Assembly: GCA_003194525.1 (NCBI GenBank)
Contig: NBIV01000216.1
Location: 1 to 64,000 of the forward strand
Source of the DNA: Gracilariopsis chorda
Lineage: Eukaryota; Rhodophyta; Florideophyceae; Gracilariales; Gracilariaceae
Reading direction: 5' to 3'
DNA: 64,000 nt
Below the pieces are notes generated by a model. That model was not told the DNA's origin and did not search any database. It worked only from the letters and a program-made list of their open reading frames with translations. Positions 17,491 through 28,282 of this stretch are shown piece after piece (within the stretch, counting starts at the first letter, position 1; every line of letters begins with the position of its first letter). The translations under genes and the position numbers were made by a program.

Positions 17491-18423
17491 CTACTCTAAA
17501 CTGAACGGAAGGGCATCATTGAAAGGAATCTCTTCCCCCTCTTCATAAACGCCAGCGAAAATCTTAAGTTCTGTTAAAACTGTGCCCTTCCCACTTTCGT
17601 TTTCTCCAAACAAGCAGTTGTGTCCATCTGGTCTTCGTTCGTAATACGAGCCGAGCTTGCTATATGCAATGCGGTCACTTTGATCCTCTTCTCTATCCAC
17701 CCTTGGTGGCCGCAATGGTATAACAAAACTGTCTGCTCCGAACTTTGGCCCGGTGTCCGGTTCATCCACAACTGCTAGTGCGGCCCCACCAACTTTCCTC
17801 ATTTTCATAGCGGGTTTCGATGTATCACCATCAGGCCACGTAAATAGAAAGGCCGCTTTTGATCCCCTACTCTCACCATACCCAACAAAGCCCTTAGGAT
17901 TGTATCCACCAAACACGGCTTTTTGGGAGCGTGCGAAGACAACACTGGCACCCTTCCGGTTAAGCCGTTCATGGAACGCTTCACTGCTCCATCCATCTCT
18001 GTTGGCGTCATAAAGAAGCTGTAGAGGACGTTTTTGCAGCTGAGTGCGAGCAAGAAGGGGTCGGAATAGACGAACTTCATCGACGTCTTCGGGTAGGAGT
18101 TCAGCGAATTCGTCTAAAGTGGCCGGATAAAGCTCTGGGAACCGATCCCTGTCAAAGCGCTTCAGTCCAAACGGCTCTTTCTCTTTGGGTCCAAATAGGA
18201 AGGTGTATACTTTTTCGATGATGTCCATTTCTGCTTTTCCAGAGTCACCGGTTTCGGAATCTTCAGCACGGATAATGAAGTGCGCATTTTGACTCTGGTA
18301 GTGACTGGACCGAGACGCTCTTCGCGGTCTGAAACGCTGACCGAAGAATGAAGAACATAAAAGATATGAGCGTGTGGAGTAAAATGGATGTGTTGAATGT
18401 GATGGAGCGCAGAACGCCGCCAT
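17491..18423 (-). CDS. TLDc-domain protein, probably plastid-targeted
   Basis: TLDc domains are linked to oxidative-stress resistance and V-ATPase regulation in other eukaryotes; the role of plastid versions is unclear. The 310-residue product starts MAAFCAPSHSTHPF and continues Ser/Arg/Phe-rich for about 55 residues to IIRAEDSE, like a plastid transit peptide with an early Phe. The TLDc-like part (about 95-310) has LLYDANRDGWSSEAFHERLN, VFGGYNPKGFVGYGESRGSK, AAFLFTWPDGD and a C-terminal SLFGEN-like strand (NCLFGENESGKG) before VYEEGEEIPF. Upstream of this ATG the frame stays open but has a TTTGTTTGCAG acceptor-like site 62 bp away, so a spliced upstream exon adding a hydrophobic stretch (TPLTISLLAMAAF) is possible; that would turn the leader into a signal-peptide type. 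Confidence 0.65.
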   Translation of the reverse strand: MAAFCAPSHSTHPFYSTRSYLLCSSFFGQRFRPRRASRSSHYQSQNAHFIIRAEDSETGDSGKAEMDIIEKVYTFLFGPKEKEPFGLKRFDRDRFPELYPATLDEFAELLPEDVDEVRLFRPLLARTQLQKRPLQLLYDANRDGWSSEAFHERLNRKGASVVFARSQKAVFGGYNPKGFVGYGESRGSKAAFLFTWPDGDTSKPAMKMRKVGGAALAVVDEPDTGPKFGADSFVIPLRPPRVDREEDQSDRIAYSKLGSYYERRPDGHNCLFGENESGKGTVLTELKIFAGVYEEGEEIPFNDALPFSLE

Positions 18424-19480
18424 TGCCAGGAGAGAGATTGTCAAAGGAGTGACGCAGCGGTTCAAAGCAAAAGAGTGCGTATCCTGCAAACAAATCGGTT
18501 TCTCTCGACTTCGTGATGCCACCCCAAATGCAATGTAAAGATCAACGATTTGAGCAGAAGCATAAAAAGGTCTTGAGGTCTATACTAGTAGGACCTGTTC
18601 ATGTACATGGATACACATGTCACGGCTTCACAAGTATCGTGGGTGGGTCCCACATGAACGGAACTTAAGTGGTGGTTGATGCATGAGACGAGCACGTCTG
18701 AGCTCATCAGACTGACTGCTGAGGGTGAAAGGGTTAAGGGTTACCAAGGGTAGACCGCTAACCGCTGGTTCGCACTGAGCGCTGCACCCTGCTATGCAAA
18801 ACTGGGGAGGTATGCCGAGGTGTCGTGTACTAAAAAATCCCAAAGCTCGAATCCAATCAGATCGCAACAGGCTTTGTGCTATTGGTCTAGGTGGGATTTG
18901 TCTCCTCTTTGTAAAGTGCTCCACTTTTGGTTTCATAGATATCACAGAGAAAGGTCTACAGGGATAGAAGGCTTAACTGTGTTCAAGAATACGGATCTCA
19001 CCAGACCCCGATCATTGATCTTCCGCTCATATGCAAGAGAGCTATTAAAAGTCAACTATGAGTTTGACAGTGTGAATGACCCTGGCCTTCAGAAGCTCAA
19101 TAGCGTCCCGATTAGGCCCATGGGGCGGAACGCTATATAAATCGGATGAACGTTGAGTGGTTTCAATGGTAGTTGTGTTTTTCGGAAGGTCATGGTCGTG
19201 TAGGAGTACCTCGTAAGAGAAAATATCATTCGAACTAACTCTTGCTTACCTGCATGGAAAGCAAGTAAGCGAATAACTCTTGCATGTATGTTAGCAGATC
19301 CATGTGCGGCCGATGACTTTACTAAAGAAGATTATCCCTCAAAGATTGCAGGTTTTACCAAGAGACGGCGTTGTTCACTGCGGATGCCGGAGCACGATTT
19401 TCATCACGCCATAACGATCAACCCGAAGCAGACCAAGATTTGGCCACAGATGTCAACATTTTGCACTTCCTTTCATGACT
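18424..19480. other. Intergenic region TLDc gene / cysteine-rich gene A
   Basis: About 1.06 kb upstream of the TLDc start and downstream of gene A. Contains AAGGGTTACC at 18736-18745, extended to AAGGGTTACCAAGGGTA. No gene recognised. Confidence 0.4.
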
Positions 19481-20452
19481 TTATGCATGCTTCCCCAGTT
19501 TCTTAGCCGTTCCATCTAGCCTATCTTTAGCTTCCAACGCTTTTACGAGGTTTTGATTAACTCGGTCACGGCCCGCAGCGCAATCCATGCTTCCACTGCG
19601 GCCAAGCTTGGCCGCTTCGCCAGCTTTGCTGCACCACTCTTTCCGATTTTTTGTGTGCTTCTCGCTAGCGGCCTTAAGTTCGTTGCAGTCTCGGCAATCA
19701 GTGTGATCCCTTTCAGCGTTTTCCTTGTTCTCCTTCAGTTTTTGTTCTGCGTGCTTAGCTTCCATGTCAGCCTGTCGAGCTTCTTTCTTGAATTCCGCTG
19801 CCAATAGTCTGTTCTTGAAGACCTTAGCAGCATCCTTACTGACTTCAGAGGCTTCACGCGCAGCTTCTGCGGCAGATTCGACCACAATCTGAGTGTCTTG
19901 TTCAATGTCAGCAATTTCCTCGTTTGAAAGCCCATCTCTGAACGGCTCGATTGCCTTGAGTGTATCGCTCACCGCAGCCACATCTGCTTGGATCATAACC
20001 GCCATCTCTAGTGACTGAGCGGTATAAGTCGTAGCAGCTTCACTAGCATGAATGGAGTCGACTGCTGCATTCTCGGCAGATTCGACAGTGTCCAATACGT
20101 GATCAAAAGTAGTACATCGTCCCGCATCGGGAGTCAAATGGCATCGAAACGGTATGCTCTCACTTGGAATTGCGTTCTCTACAGCCGTGTACATGGCGCA
20201 TTTACTGCGTTTGCACATGGCGTAACCCAGACAATCGCATCGGTAGCCCGGCTGACATTTACCGAGCAGACACAGTCCATCACTACCAGGCTTCATGCAC
20301 ACTCCAGAGGGTTCCATCTGCGAGCATGGACAGGAGTCTTCCTTGAACACGCATCCAACACCTTGACTAGCTTGAGAGTGAACAAGTACTAGAATATTCA
20401 CTAGACCAGTAGCGAGGAGAATGATCCGGAACGAAGACCAATCGAGAACCAT
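19481..20452 (-). CDS. Secreted cysteine-rich/helical protein A (tandem paralogue)
   Basis: Function not recognised. The 323-residue protein has an N-terminal signal peptide (IILLATGLVNILVLVHSQA). A compact domain with ten cysteines follows (GCVF, CPCSQ, PSGVCMKP, LCLLGKC, YRCDCLGYAMC, SKCAMYT), plus two more around FRCHLTPDAGRCTTF. Residues from about 115 on are Ala/Glu/Lys-rich and likely helical, with a second small Cys cluster (DCRDC, EWC, MDC) near the end. No membrane anchor is seen at the C-terminus. A paralogue on the same strand starts 3.8 kb away; the cysteine domain is about 80% identical by eye and the helical part much less. Extracellular matrix, cell-wall or ligand-binding roles are guesses. 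Confidence 0.75.
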   Translation of the reverse strand: MVLDWSSFRIILLATGLVNILVLVHSQASQGVGCVFKEDSCPCSQMEPSGVCMKPGSDGLCLLGKCQPGYRCDCLGYAMCKRSKCAMYTAVENAIPSESIPFRCHLTPDAGRCTTFDHVLDTVESAENAAVDSIHASEAATTYTAQSLEMAVMIQADVAAVSDTLKAIEPFRDGLSNEEIADIEQDTQIVVESAAEAAREASEVSKDAAKVFKNRLLAAEFKKEARQADMEAKHAEQKLKENKENAERDHTDCRDCNELKAASEKHTKNRKEWCSKAGEAAKLGRSGSMDCAAGRDRVNQNLVKALEAKDRLDGTAKKLGKHA

Positions 20453-23220
20453 ATTGTTTTGCGCTCAGACAGTATAAAGAAGGATGCTTAATCCTTGACC
20501 GATTGAATGTTTATGTGCTGCAAGAGACCGACAAGCTGAGCGAAGTTAATGGATTGATGGGGCGGGATCTGAATCCCTGATGGCTCTTCACGTGCATTTA
20601 TAGTGATGAAATGAGGTAAACGCCTAGTTGGTTGCGAAAGGAGTGCAGCTCCTTCCAATTGCAAAGAACTTAGTAGAGGGAGAACAAGGCCCGTGGGGGT
20701 GGCTTGGGATGAAAAAGGTGACATATGATAGAAGGAGACGTGAATGGAGATCTGGTTTGTATAACGAACATGTGGATGCGGGATTGGACAGAAAGTTGAT
20801 GCTAGGTGCAATTGATAGAGCCAGCGAAAAAGAAGGAAATAGAAGTAGACTGTGATACCGGTCACTAGAAGTAGTGACTTCAGACCACGTCGCGTGATTA
20901 ACGGAGTGCTCTGTCACACGAAAGAAATTGGAGCCAGTTGGCCGTGACTGTCTGCGTCCGAGGCTCTGCGTGGCGTGCGCCATGCATCAAATGATTGAAA
21001 TGGAAAGGGTCAGCAACGGGAGAAAACGATCCGTCAAGATATGCAGATTATGGAACATTTCCACGGGAGCCATGTAGAAGACTGTCTTTTTCTTTCTTTT
21101 TTATGGGCACACTTTACCTGATTACGGTATTGTGGTAGAATCTAACTCTACAGGGGAGCTTTTCTTCGTCTAGCATGCTAAACTCTATGTACGTAAAGCT
21201 CCTCGGAAAGAAAGATTTTCTCTGTCCCGTAGTATCAAGCTCTGTTCATGTCCCCGGAATGTAGCCGATGACTGCTGCTTGCTCTCACCTTGCAGCAGCC
21301 GTGTTGCGCTCACTAGCTACTATCTCGGAACATGGAAAGGTCAGCACCAAACTTCTACGGGAATACCCGGGATCGGATCCATTTCGTTCTGACGCGGCTC
21401 GCCTTTTCCATTCTTTTCTCTGCTATTCCTTCCCTTTCCACCAGAGGGCGTCAGCTAAGGGGCACACCACGACAAGGCGGATTCCAATGTGCCTCGTTTT
21501 CGTCGTCTAGAAGCACTAACGACGTTCTACCCACCCTTTCCTCTTTACCCTTGGCGATTTCGGGTAGTTGAACCGACCTAACACACGTGCTTTTCTTCAA
21601 TCCTGGCGCAAGTTCCGCAAAACCCCTGTAAAACCATTCAGATCCTTGTACGGGCGGGCCTGTTTTCTTCCATTATCCACGCAATACTGAGATGCCGCGT
21701 GAGGTAAGACTGCCGCCTCAGTTTCCGTAGGAAACTCCTGACCCTTCCGGGAAAATTCAGGGAAAGGCTGGCAAGATCTTCCGGGAAGCGCGTGCGTCGT
21801 GCCTACCGTTTCGCACAGCTTAGCGGGGGCCTTTTCTGGACAGTGCCACCCAGGTCGCTTGGGGCCGTCGGTCTGCCGACTGCCTGGTCGCTTTTAGAGA
21901 CATCCCGGGTCGACGAAGGCGACCAGTCCGCCGATCGCCTGGACGAGTTTAACGACATCCCGGGTAAGAGGACTGTCGTCAGAAGGCCTTGAAGAAAAGG
22001 CTACTCCCGATCTTAGTTGGTAAACCAAGTACGGTTTTGTTTATTGCGATTGCTTGTCAGTGGGCAATGCCTTGAAAGACATGGAAAACGTATGCATATG
22101 GCGAATCCCACTCAGTACCACATGCATTTCCGCACGTCGATGTGTGTAGACCTTCCGAAAAGGCTACAAAAGACTATGAAAAAGATATGCCGGACGAGGA
22201 AGCCAAATGGAGACGCGACTGGGATTTTAGTCTTCGAATAGATTATCTTATTAAACGTCTACATCGTAGAAGAGTTAATCCCATTGCCTCGGAATTAGAG
22301 GCACGTTTCAGTAAACACACACACAAACGTATGTGTGTATGCAAACATGTTTATGCGCACGTGCTACCACCGAAAATTGGTACTTCTTATCAATGAACGC
22401 AACATATGGTGTCGTACTCGAAGAACACCTCTCTGTCAAGGTAGACTGGCACTTTTTCGTCCACTTCGTCACCATTGTTGTTGCTAGAAGCTCCTGCCTC
22501 TTTCCAAGACACCGTAGTTCTATTGTTCTTCAGATGTTTGTTTTGCTAGATTCAACGCATTATATGGTACTTATTAGTTTGGAGTTCTATAAAGTGATGT
22601 TGTCGTTGTTGTTGTCTTACGGGCCATGTTCCCAATTCCGAATACACGGTGGGGCTTCGTAGTTGTTCCCTCTATTCTACATCTAAAACTTTCTATGGTT
22701 GGTGCTCCGCATCTCAACTAAATGACTAGTCCCAATGCAGTGAAAGTCTTACAAAGAGATAAACCGTATTCAAGTACTTCCGAAGCACTTCTTATATGAA
22801 TCGTTTGAAGATGATGAATGTAGGGAAAGTTCGATATTCCATAGGGATCTTGAAACAAAATCTTCAGCTGTATTCAATGTAGTCCAGGTACCCGATCATC
22901 CATCAGAGATGGAAAACGTAAAGGGTGCGGCAAAGGTGATCGAAGCACTACTGGACCCGTGCTCCTGCTTTTCATGGCCCAGGGCAACGTGATCATGTTG
23001 AGCCACCTCAACGCAAGCCGGAGTAGAATTCGACAACTACGCTGATGCGTCTTCTTCTCAAGAACCGCTTGCGGACCCTCATGTATTTCAAAACAATAGA
23101 AGAACATAGCATAACAAAGATTGCATTCTTTACGTTAGCGCCCAGTGAACTATCAAGAGGTAGCAGCTGTAGAAAAAGCCCGTAACAAAGGCGTTACGGC
23201 GGCATATGTGAATGTTCATT
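20453..23220. other. 2.8-kb spacer between the two cysteine-rich paralogues
   Basis: No gene can be supported. It holds an imperfect 40-bp direct repeat (21871-21965), a small perfect dyad GTTTCC-GTA-GGAAAC near 21722, and an open frame at 22073-22396 (+) of about 100 codons. That frame has charged, protein-like composition (DMPDEEAKWRRDWDF, LIKRLHRRRVNP) but no good start. The part next to 20453 and the part next to 23220 should hold the promoter of A and the 3' flank of B. Confidence 0.4.
21871..21965. repeat. Imperfect 40-bp direct repeat, two copies, period 55 bp
   Basis: Copy 1 (21871-21910) and copy 2 (21926-21965) both follow the pattern GTCyGCCGA, GCCTGGnCG, TTTA, GACATCCCGGGT. A nested inverted repeat CTGGTCGC/GCGACCAG spans the junction. 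The period is not a multiple of three and both frames are interrupted, so it is not coding. Confidence 0.7.
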
Positions 23221-24213
23221 TCAGTCCTCTCTCCCGTGTTTGCCAGACTGGCCAATCCTTTCAATCTTGCTCTCGATTCTAGCTTTAGCCTCAGCACTCT
23301 TGGAACAGTTTTGCTTCACACGGTTATTGCCTTCATTGGCGTTTGAACGGCCATTTCTTGCGCGCTGTGCCGCTTCTCCAGCTTTAACACACGAGTCCTT
23401 GCGAGAGTCTGTTTGTTTTTCATTTTCTTCTTTAAGCGCACCACATTCCTCGCATGTCTTTTGCTCCTTTTCAGCTTTTTCTTTGGCCTCTTTCAGCTTG
23501 TCGTTGGCGCGTTTTGCTTCCTTATCACATTTGTTGGCCTTTTTCTTGAAGTCGGCCACCACTCGACGTTCCTTGTTCACCTCGGCGGCATCTAGACTCA
23601 CCTCCAGAGCCTCGCGAGCAGCTTCTGTGACTGACTGTCTCATAGCTTCGACATCTTTCTCAATTGCATCTGTTTCTTCGTCAGAGAGTTCGTCCCTGAA
23701 CGGTTCGATCGACTTCAGAGCAGCATCCACGGTTGATATGTCGGCCTGAGCCTTGATAACCATATGATAGGCTTCAGAGGTGTATGAGGAAGCCAAATCG
23801 TTGGAATGGGAAGCTTCAACTAGTGCATTATCAGCTGCCTCAAGTGTATCCATAATGTGAGCAAAGGTGGTGCACTGCCCAGCATCGGGAGTGAGATGGC
23901 ACCCGAAAGGGATATCCTCGCTGGGAATTGCGTTCTCCATAGCTGTGAACATTGCGCATTTAGAGCGTTCGCACATGGCGTAACCTAGACAGTCACATCG
24001 ATAGCCGACTTCGCATTTGCCGAGTAGACACAGTCCTTCAGTTTGGGGCTTCATGCAAACTCCAGAGGGTCCTGTTTGAGAGCATGGACAAGAGTCGTCA
24101 CTGAAAACACATTGGACACCTTGAGTGGCCTGAGCAATGACGAAACGAATCGAGTATATGACACAAATGGTAAGAACTGCGGTCCGAAGAGAGGATTGAG
24201 AAGCAAGGATCAT
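23221..24213 (-). CDS. Secreted cysteine-rich/helical protein B (tandem paralogue)
   Basis: 330 residues, same design as protein A: signal peptide (AVLTICVIYSIRFVIAQA), ten-cysteine domain (GVQCVF, CPCSQ, PSGVCMKP, LCLLGKC, YRCDCLGYAMC, SKCAMFT), ENAIPSEDIPFGCHLTPDAG, then a long Ala/Glu/Lys helical region with KTCEECGALKEENEKQ and DSCVKAGEAAQ. The C-terminal half keeps the spacing of charged residues but differs in sequence from A, as expected for a structural coiled-coil part under looser constraint. Single exon, ATG at 24213. I do not recognise a named family. Confidence 0.75.
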   Translation of the reverse strand: MILASQSSLRTAVLTICVIYSIRFVIAQATQGVQCVFSDDSCPCSQTGPSGVCMKPQTEGLCLLGKCEVGYRCDCLGYAMCERSKCAMFTAMENAIPSEDIPFGCHLTPDAGQCTTFAHIMDTLEAADNALVEASHSNDLASSYTSEAYHMVIKAQADISTVDAALKSIEPFRDELSDEETDAIEKDVEAMRQSVTEAAREALEVSLDAAEVNKERRVVADFKKKANKCDKEAKRANDKLKEAKEKAEKEQKTCEECGALKEENEKQTDSRKDSCVKAGEAAQRARNGRSNANEGNNRVKQNCSKSAEAKARIESKIERIGQSGKHGRED

Positions 24214-25360
24214 GATGTATGTGGTTGAATGTATGTCAGGAGAGTATTCAAGGTGAGTGAGTTAACGACGAGTGAAGAGTTACCAGAGCTAAATATCAGA
24301 GATGATGTGAGAGAATAGGAGACTGGATGTTCTGTGGTGGGAGAAATGATGAAGGTCCTGAGGAGTTTGTTGGGCTCTTTTATGGCATAGCGACAATCGG
24401 AAGAAGAGGAGTCGATGACTTTGGGATTGCATATTCTTCCAATTGAAAGGGGTCAGGAAGATAGAGTTCATAGTCCGTGATGGTTGTTTGGATTAGCACG
24501 CGTGACACAATCAAAGCGATAGGGTGGGCGGGAGACTGACGTCTTGGCAGACATAGGAGGTCGTGTTGGTAGGTTTGATGTAGGATGCAATTGAAGTGAT
24601 TACGGAGCATCGATCGAGATAAATAACGGGGCGTTGGGACATGCAGCGTATCCGGGTTGATGCGCCATATTCAGAACCGACGTGTTGTTCACGTTGCGTG
24701 TTCACGGTGCAAATGAATTAGATATATCTATTCATCGCCAGTAGGAGATATCCTTGTGGCGTCGACCTTGAATCGCGTGGATTCCGATGATAATCGCGGG
24801 TGGAAGAAGGGGGCCGCCACACAACCGTGACTAAATTGGAAACGCGAGGGGAGCTTAGGTAAGCGCCGTGAATATGGGTGCTTTGTTGTGGCCCGATTTC
24901 TTCAGCCAAACTACGTGCCGCAGTACTCCTTTCAGATATTCTCGCATGAGGCCTGGACAGTGTCCGTAAAGTGAAATTGTTTGCGTTTTGCAAAGATATC
25001 TTTCTTTTCTCGAGATGAGCATCATAGTGACGGGGAAACTACTGTTTGGAGAGCTCAAAACAAACCATGTACAGTATGAATCATTCCATGATGTTCCGTT
25101 GTAGCTTCACTATCTAGATATAGGCACAGCTGCAGTATTCTGAAGACCATGCGCAGCATGCACAGAGAATGAAGGAAAGTAATACAACATACACGCACCG
25201 GCACCTGTGCAACTGTCTTTCCTACAGTACGTCCAGCATTTGTTTGTTGATTCCAAGCCAAAAAAAAATATCGTCCTCGGACTTCCTCCGATTCAGCTTC
25301 TAGCTTTCGTTCTGGCTATCTCGGGCGGTTCCAGCCACTGCGATCACCCTGACTTGGGGC
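24214..25360. promoter_or_regulatory. Divergent intergenic region, cysteine-rich B / M3 peptidase
   Basis: 1.15 kb between divergent starts. No clear motif beyond scattered A/T-rich and GA-rich stretches, and no coding frame I can support. Confidence 0.35.
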
Positions 25361-27599
25361 ATGCAACTCTTCGTGTCCGTACTTTCGTCAGTCGCGCTTC
25401 TCCTGCTCGTAATGCTTTGCATCAGGCCGGCAACAGCTTTTGGTTGTACTAGATACGCTCCCCTTCTATTCGCTGCGCCGTTCACGTTCCGTCAAGTCCG
25501 ATCCAATAACGTCGCGTGTGTAGGTGCTTCAAGCTCTTTCTGTCCAGCCGTTCGACAGTCTCCTTCGCCAGCTGTTCGATCCCAAATTCCCAGAATGGTA
25601 ACCACAGCTCCAGCTGTTGATAAATCGGAGGCCGACGGCATAACAGGTCCTACATGGGAGCTGGAGTACGCAGCAACAGACGATTCCCTCCTCAACGCTG
25701 ACATTGAGGAGGGTGGACGTCTTATTGCTCTCATCAATGAAGCGGCAGAAGAAATAAAGCACTTTGTCCCTGAGGCACGAACAATCACATTAGAACAAGC
25801 CGGCAAAGGCGACCTGATCCCAACCCTTGCAGAAATGCATCGAAACTACTGGGACACGGCCGTTTTATTGAGAAATGTATACACATACGCTAGCTGCGTC
25901 TCCTCCGTCGATGGTTCTGATGAAAGCGCAAAGAAGATATCCGGGAAGATGCAAGTTGCATTCTCTCGCTTACAGCAAGCTTTTGAGCCTGCGCAACTCA
26001 TCCTTGACTTGTGCCCCGATGACGTTTTTGATACCTTTTTGGCAGCGGATAAGCTGGCGAAGGACGCGGAATACTCGCTTCGTCACTCCAGAAAGATGAA
26101 AGAGCATCGCCTAACGCTGGCCGAAGAGAACATGATAACCAGTTTGAAGGTTACTGGTCACTCTTCATGGGGCAATATGTATACTGACATCTCATCTGTG
26201 CTTTCCGTTGATGTTGCTCTCCCAGACGGTACTAAGAAAATGGGCTTTGCAAGCGCAGAAGCGCTTCGCGACAACCCGGACGAGAAGATAAGAAAAGCTT
26301 CGTGGGAAGGCATTCGAAGTGCATGGCTCCCACATCAAGAAACGTGCGCTGCTGCACTAAATGCAATCACAGGGTGGAGATTAGATCTGTACGAGAAGCG
26401 TGGATACAGCTCCTTCCTTACTAGCTCGCTTCATTCGAATCGTGTAAAGAATGCCACGCTTGATGCACTGTTCGAAGCATTGGATTCAAACACGGAAGTT
26501 GGAAGACGCGCAATGAAGATTCAAGCCAAAGTACTTGGCAAAACTGCCTTGGAGCCGTGGGATTTGTTTGCCCCCGCCCCCGTAAGAAAGAATGTTGGCC
26601 GCACCTATACATTTGATGAAGGTATTGAGCTTATTGCCAACGCAGTAGCGGAGGTAGATGAGGAAGCCGGCGCATTCGTCAAGATGATGCGCGATAAGAG
26701 GTGGATTGAAGCCTCAAAGGGAGATAAGAAGAGGCCTGGAGCGTAAGTTTTGGCACTGGTCTTCATTCACTCCGCACACTCCTTCATTCTCACGGCGAGC
26801 CGGTAGACTGACTTGTTTTTATTCATGTTTCGTTGATGTCATATGACGGGGCAGGTACTGCACAGGTTTCGCGAAATCTAGGACACCTCGCGTATATTTG
26901 AGCGATTACAATGGAAGGGCTCAGTTGCTGTTGACGCTGGCCCATGAACTGGGCCACGCTTTCCACTCATGGCAGATGCGAGATATGCCTCGTCCGCAGG
27001 TTTCGTACCCGATGAACCTGGCTGAGACAGCCAGTATCTTCTTTGAAACAGTGGTTGGAAGCAAATTGTTAGAGCAAGCTGAAAGCGCAGAGGAACGATT
27101 CAATATCCTTTGGGGTGAAGCAGAAAGCGCCCAGGCGTTTCTACTGAACATTCCAGCGCGTTACCGCTTTGAAGAGGGGTTTAACTTAAAGCGAAGGAAT
27201 GGAAGCTTGTCCGTGACTGAGATTGATGAGATGATGGTTGCGGCTTGGGAGCGGTATTACGGTGACGCGCTATCATCCACGAAGCGAGTAGGAGTGTTCA
27301 GCCAGAGCAAGTTGCACTTTTATTTAACCGGAATATCGTTCTACAACTGGCCGTACAGCTTTGGGTATCTGTTCGCGCTAGGAGTGTACGCCAAGTACGA
27401 GCACGGGAACCGCGACGTTTTTGCCAAAATGTATCGTGAGCTTCTCAGAGACACCGGGCGCATGGACGCGGAAGATGTGGTTGAGAAACACTTGGGTGGG
27501 CGAATTGATGAGAAGGGCTTCTGGGAAGAAGCAATCTCTGTGGCCGAGCACAAGGTGAACTTGCTGGAGAGGGTGGCGGCTGAAATAGGCAGTGTGTGA
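25361..27599 (+). CDS. M3 family zinc oligopeptidase with signal-type leader, 2 exons
   Basis: Thimet/oligoendopeptidase-F type metallopeptidase that cuts short peptides such as cleaved targeting peptides. Exons 25361-26742 and 26855-27599 join in frame (donor GTAAGT, acceptor GGGGCAG) to 708 residues, with RPGAYCTGFAKS across the junction. The zinc site is LAHELGHAFHSW (about residue 491), with the third ligand in NLAETASIFFE. Other family blocks are SSWGNMYTDISS, RGYSSFLTSSLH, and FYLTGISFYNWPYSFGYLFALGVY near the C-terminus. The first 26 residues form a clear signal peptide (VALLLLVMLCIRPATA) followed by FGCTRYAPLLFAAPF. This resembles the bipartite leaders of secondary red plastids; in a primary-plastid alga it would mean the secretory route. 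Confidence 0.9.
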
Positions 27600-27877
27600 G
27601 AGGAAAGCAGGTGGGCATTGTCAGTAAGAGAAGAAACGATTGGAGGTAGGAAAGGAATAAGAAATGAGTGTAAAACGATGAGAAACGAAGAGCAATATGC
27701 ACGAATACAGATGAGGAGGAGAACTTTCTACAGATCAAATACAGTGGTGTTGCTAAACAAAGTTTCGGAGGGTTATCCCTGTACCGTAATGTAAGAGCGG
27801 GACCCTTTTTACACGGGAAGGTGTGTGTGTACGTTGTGATGTGAGGATAGACTGAGACAGGAAGAGGGATAGAGTAC

Positions 27878-28282
27878 TCACGGAGAGGAATGATAACGGG
27901 GATCAAAAGCTTCTATCAAGTCATCGTGCGCTTTGCCGGCTTTGATAAATTGTGCAAAGCCACCCTCCAGGATTACAACTTCCGGTACAGACTGAAGTCG
28001 GCCATCCTTTCTTGCCTTGTCCAAAGCGTACCAAAACCTGACAGCACATGTAGGACCGCGGAGCTGGGAATACATACAGTGAAAGACGACGGTGTCTTTG
28101 CCCTTGACGTGCTTGAGATAAAGGGAGGGATCGCGGCGAAGGTCGGGGGCGGGGATGTGTACTGATGACTTTATGTGACCTCCGATTCTGTCATCCTCGC
28201 GAACGTCTATGACAACAGGCGGGTTGGAGGAGCGCAGCATAGAAGCCAGGGTGTCTCGAGAAATGTAAGACGGGGCGCTCAT
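27878..28282 (-). CDS. Rhodanese-fold ACR2/CDC25-like phosphatase or arsenate reductase
   Basis: Small 134-residue single rhodanese domain. The active loop is HCMYSQLRGPTCA, fitting HC-x5-R and the plant CDC25;1/ACR2 signature HCxxSQxRGPxCA; those enzymes reduce arsenate and can dephosphorylate CDK in vitro. Other blocks are VVIDVREDDRIGGHIKSSVH and VVILEGGFAQF. The start at 28282 (MSAPSYISRDTLASML) matches the family length. Oddity: the stop codon lies inside a good donor site (CC then GTGAGT at 27881). Splicing to one of the acceptors near 27750-27850 would replace the last residues with a short new tail. Convergent with the M3 gene, divergent from ribokinase. Confidence 0.85.
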   Translation of the reverse strand: MSAPSYISRDTLASMLRSSNPPVVIDVREDDRIGGHIKSSVHIPAPDLRRDPSLYLKHVKGKDTVVFHCMYSQLRGPTCAVRFWYALDKARKDGRLQSVPEVVILEGGFAQFIKAGKAHDDLIEAFDPRYHSSP

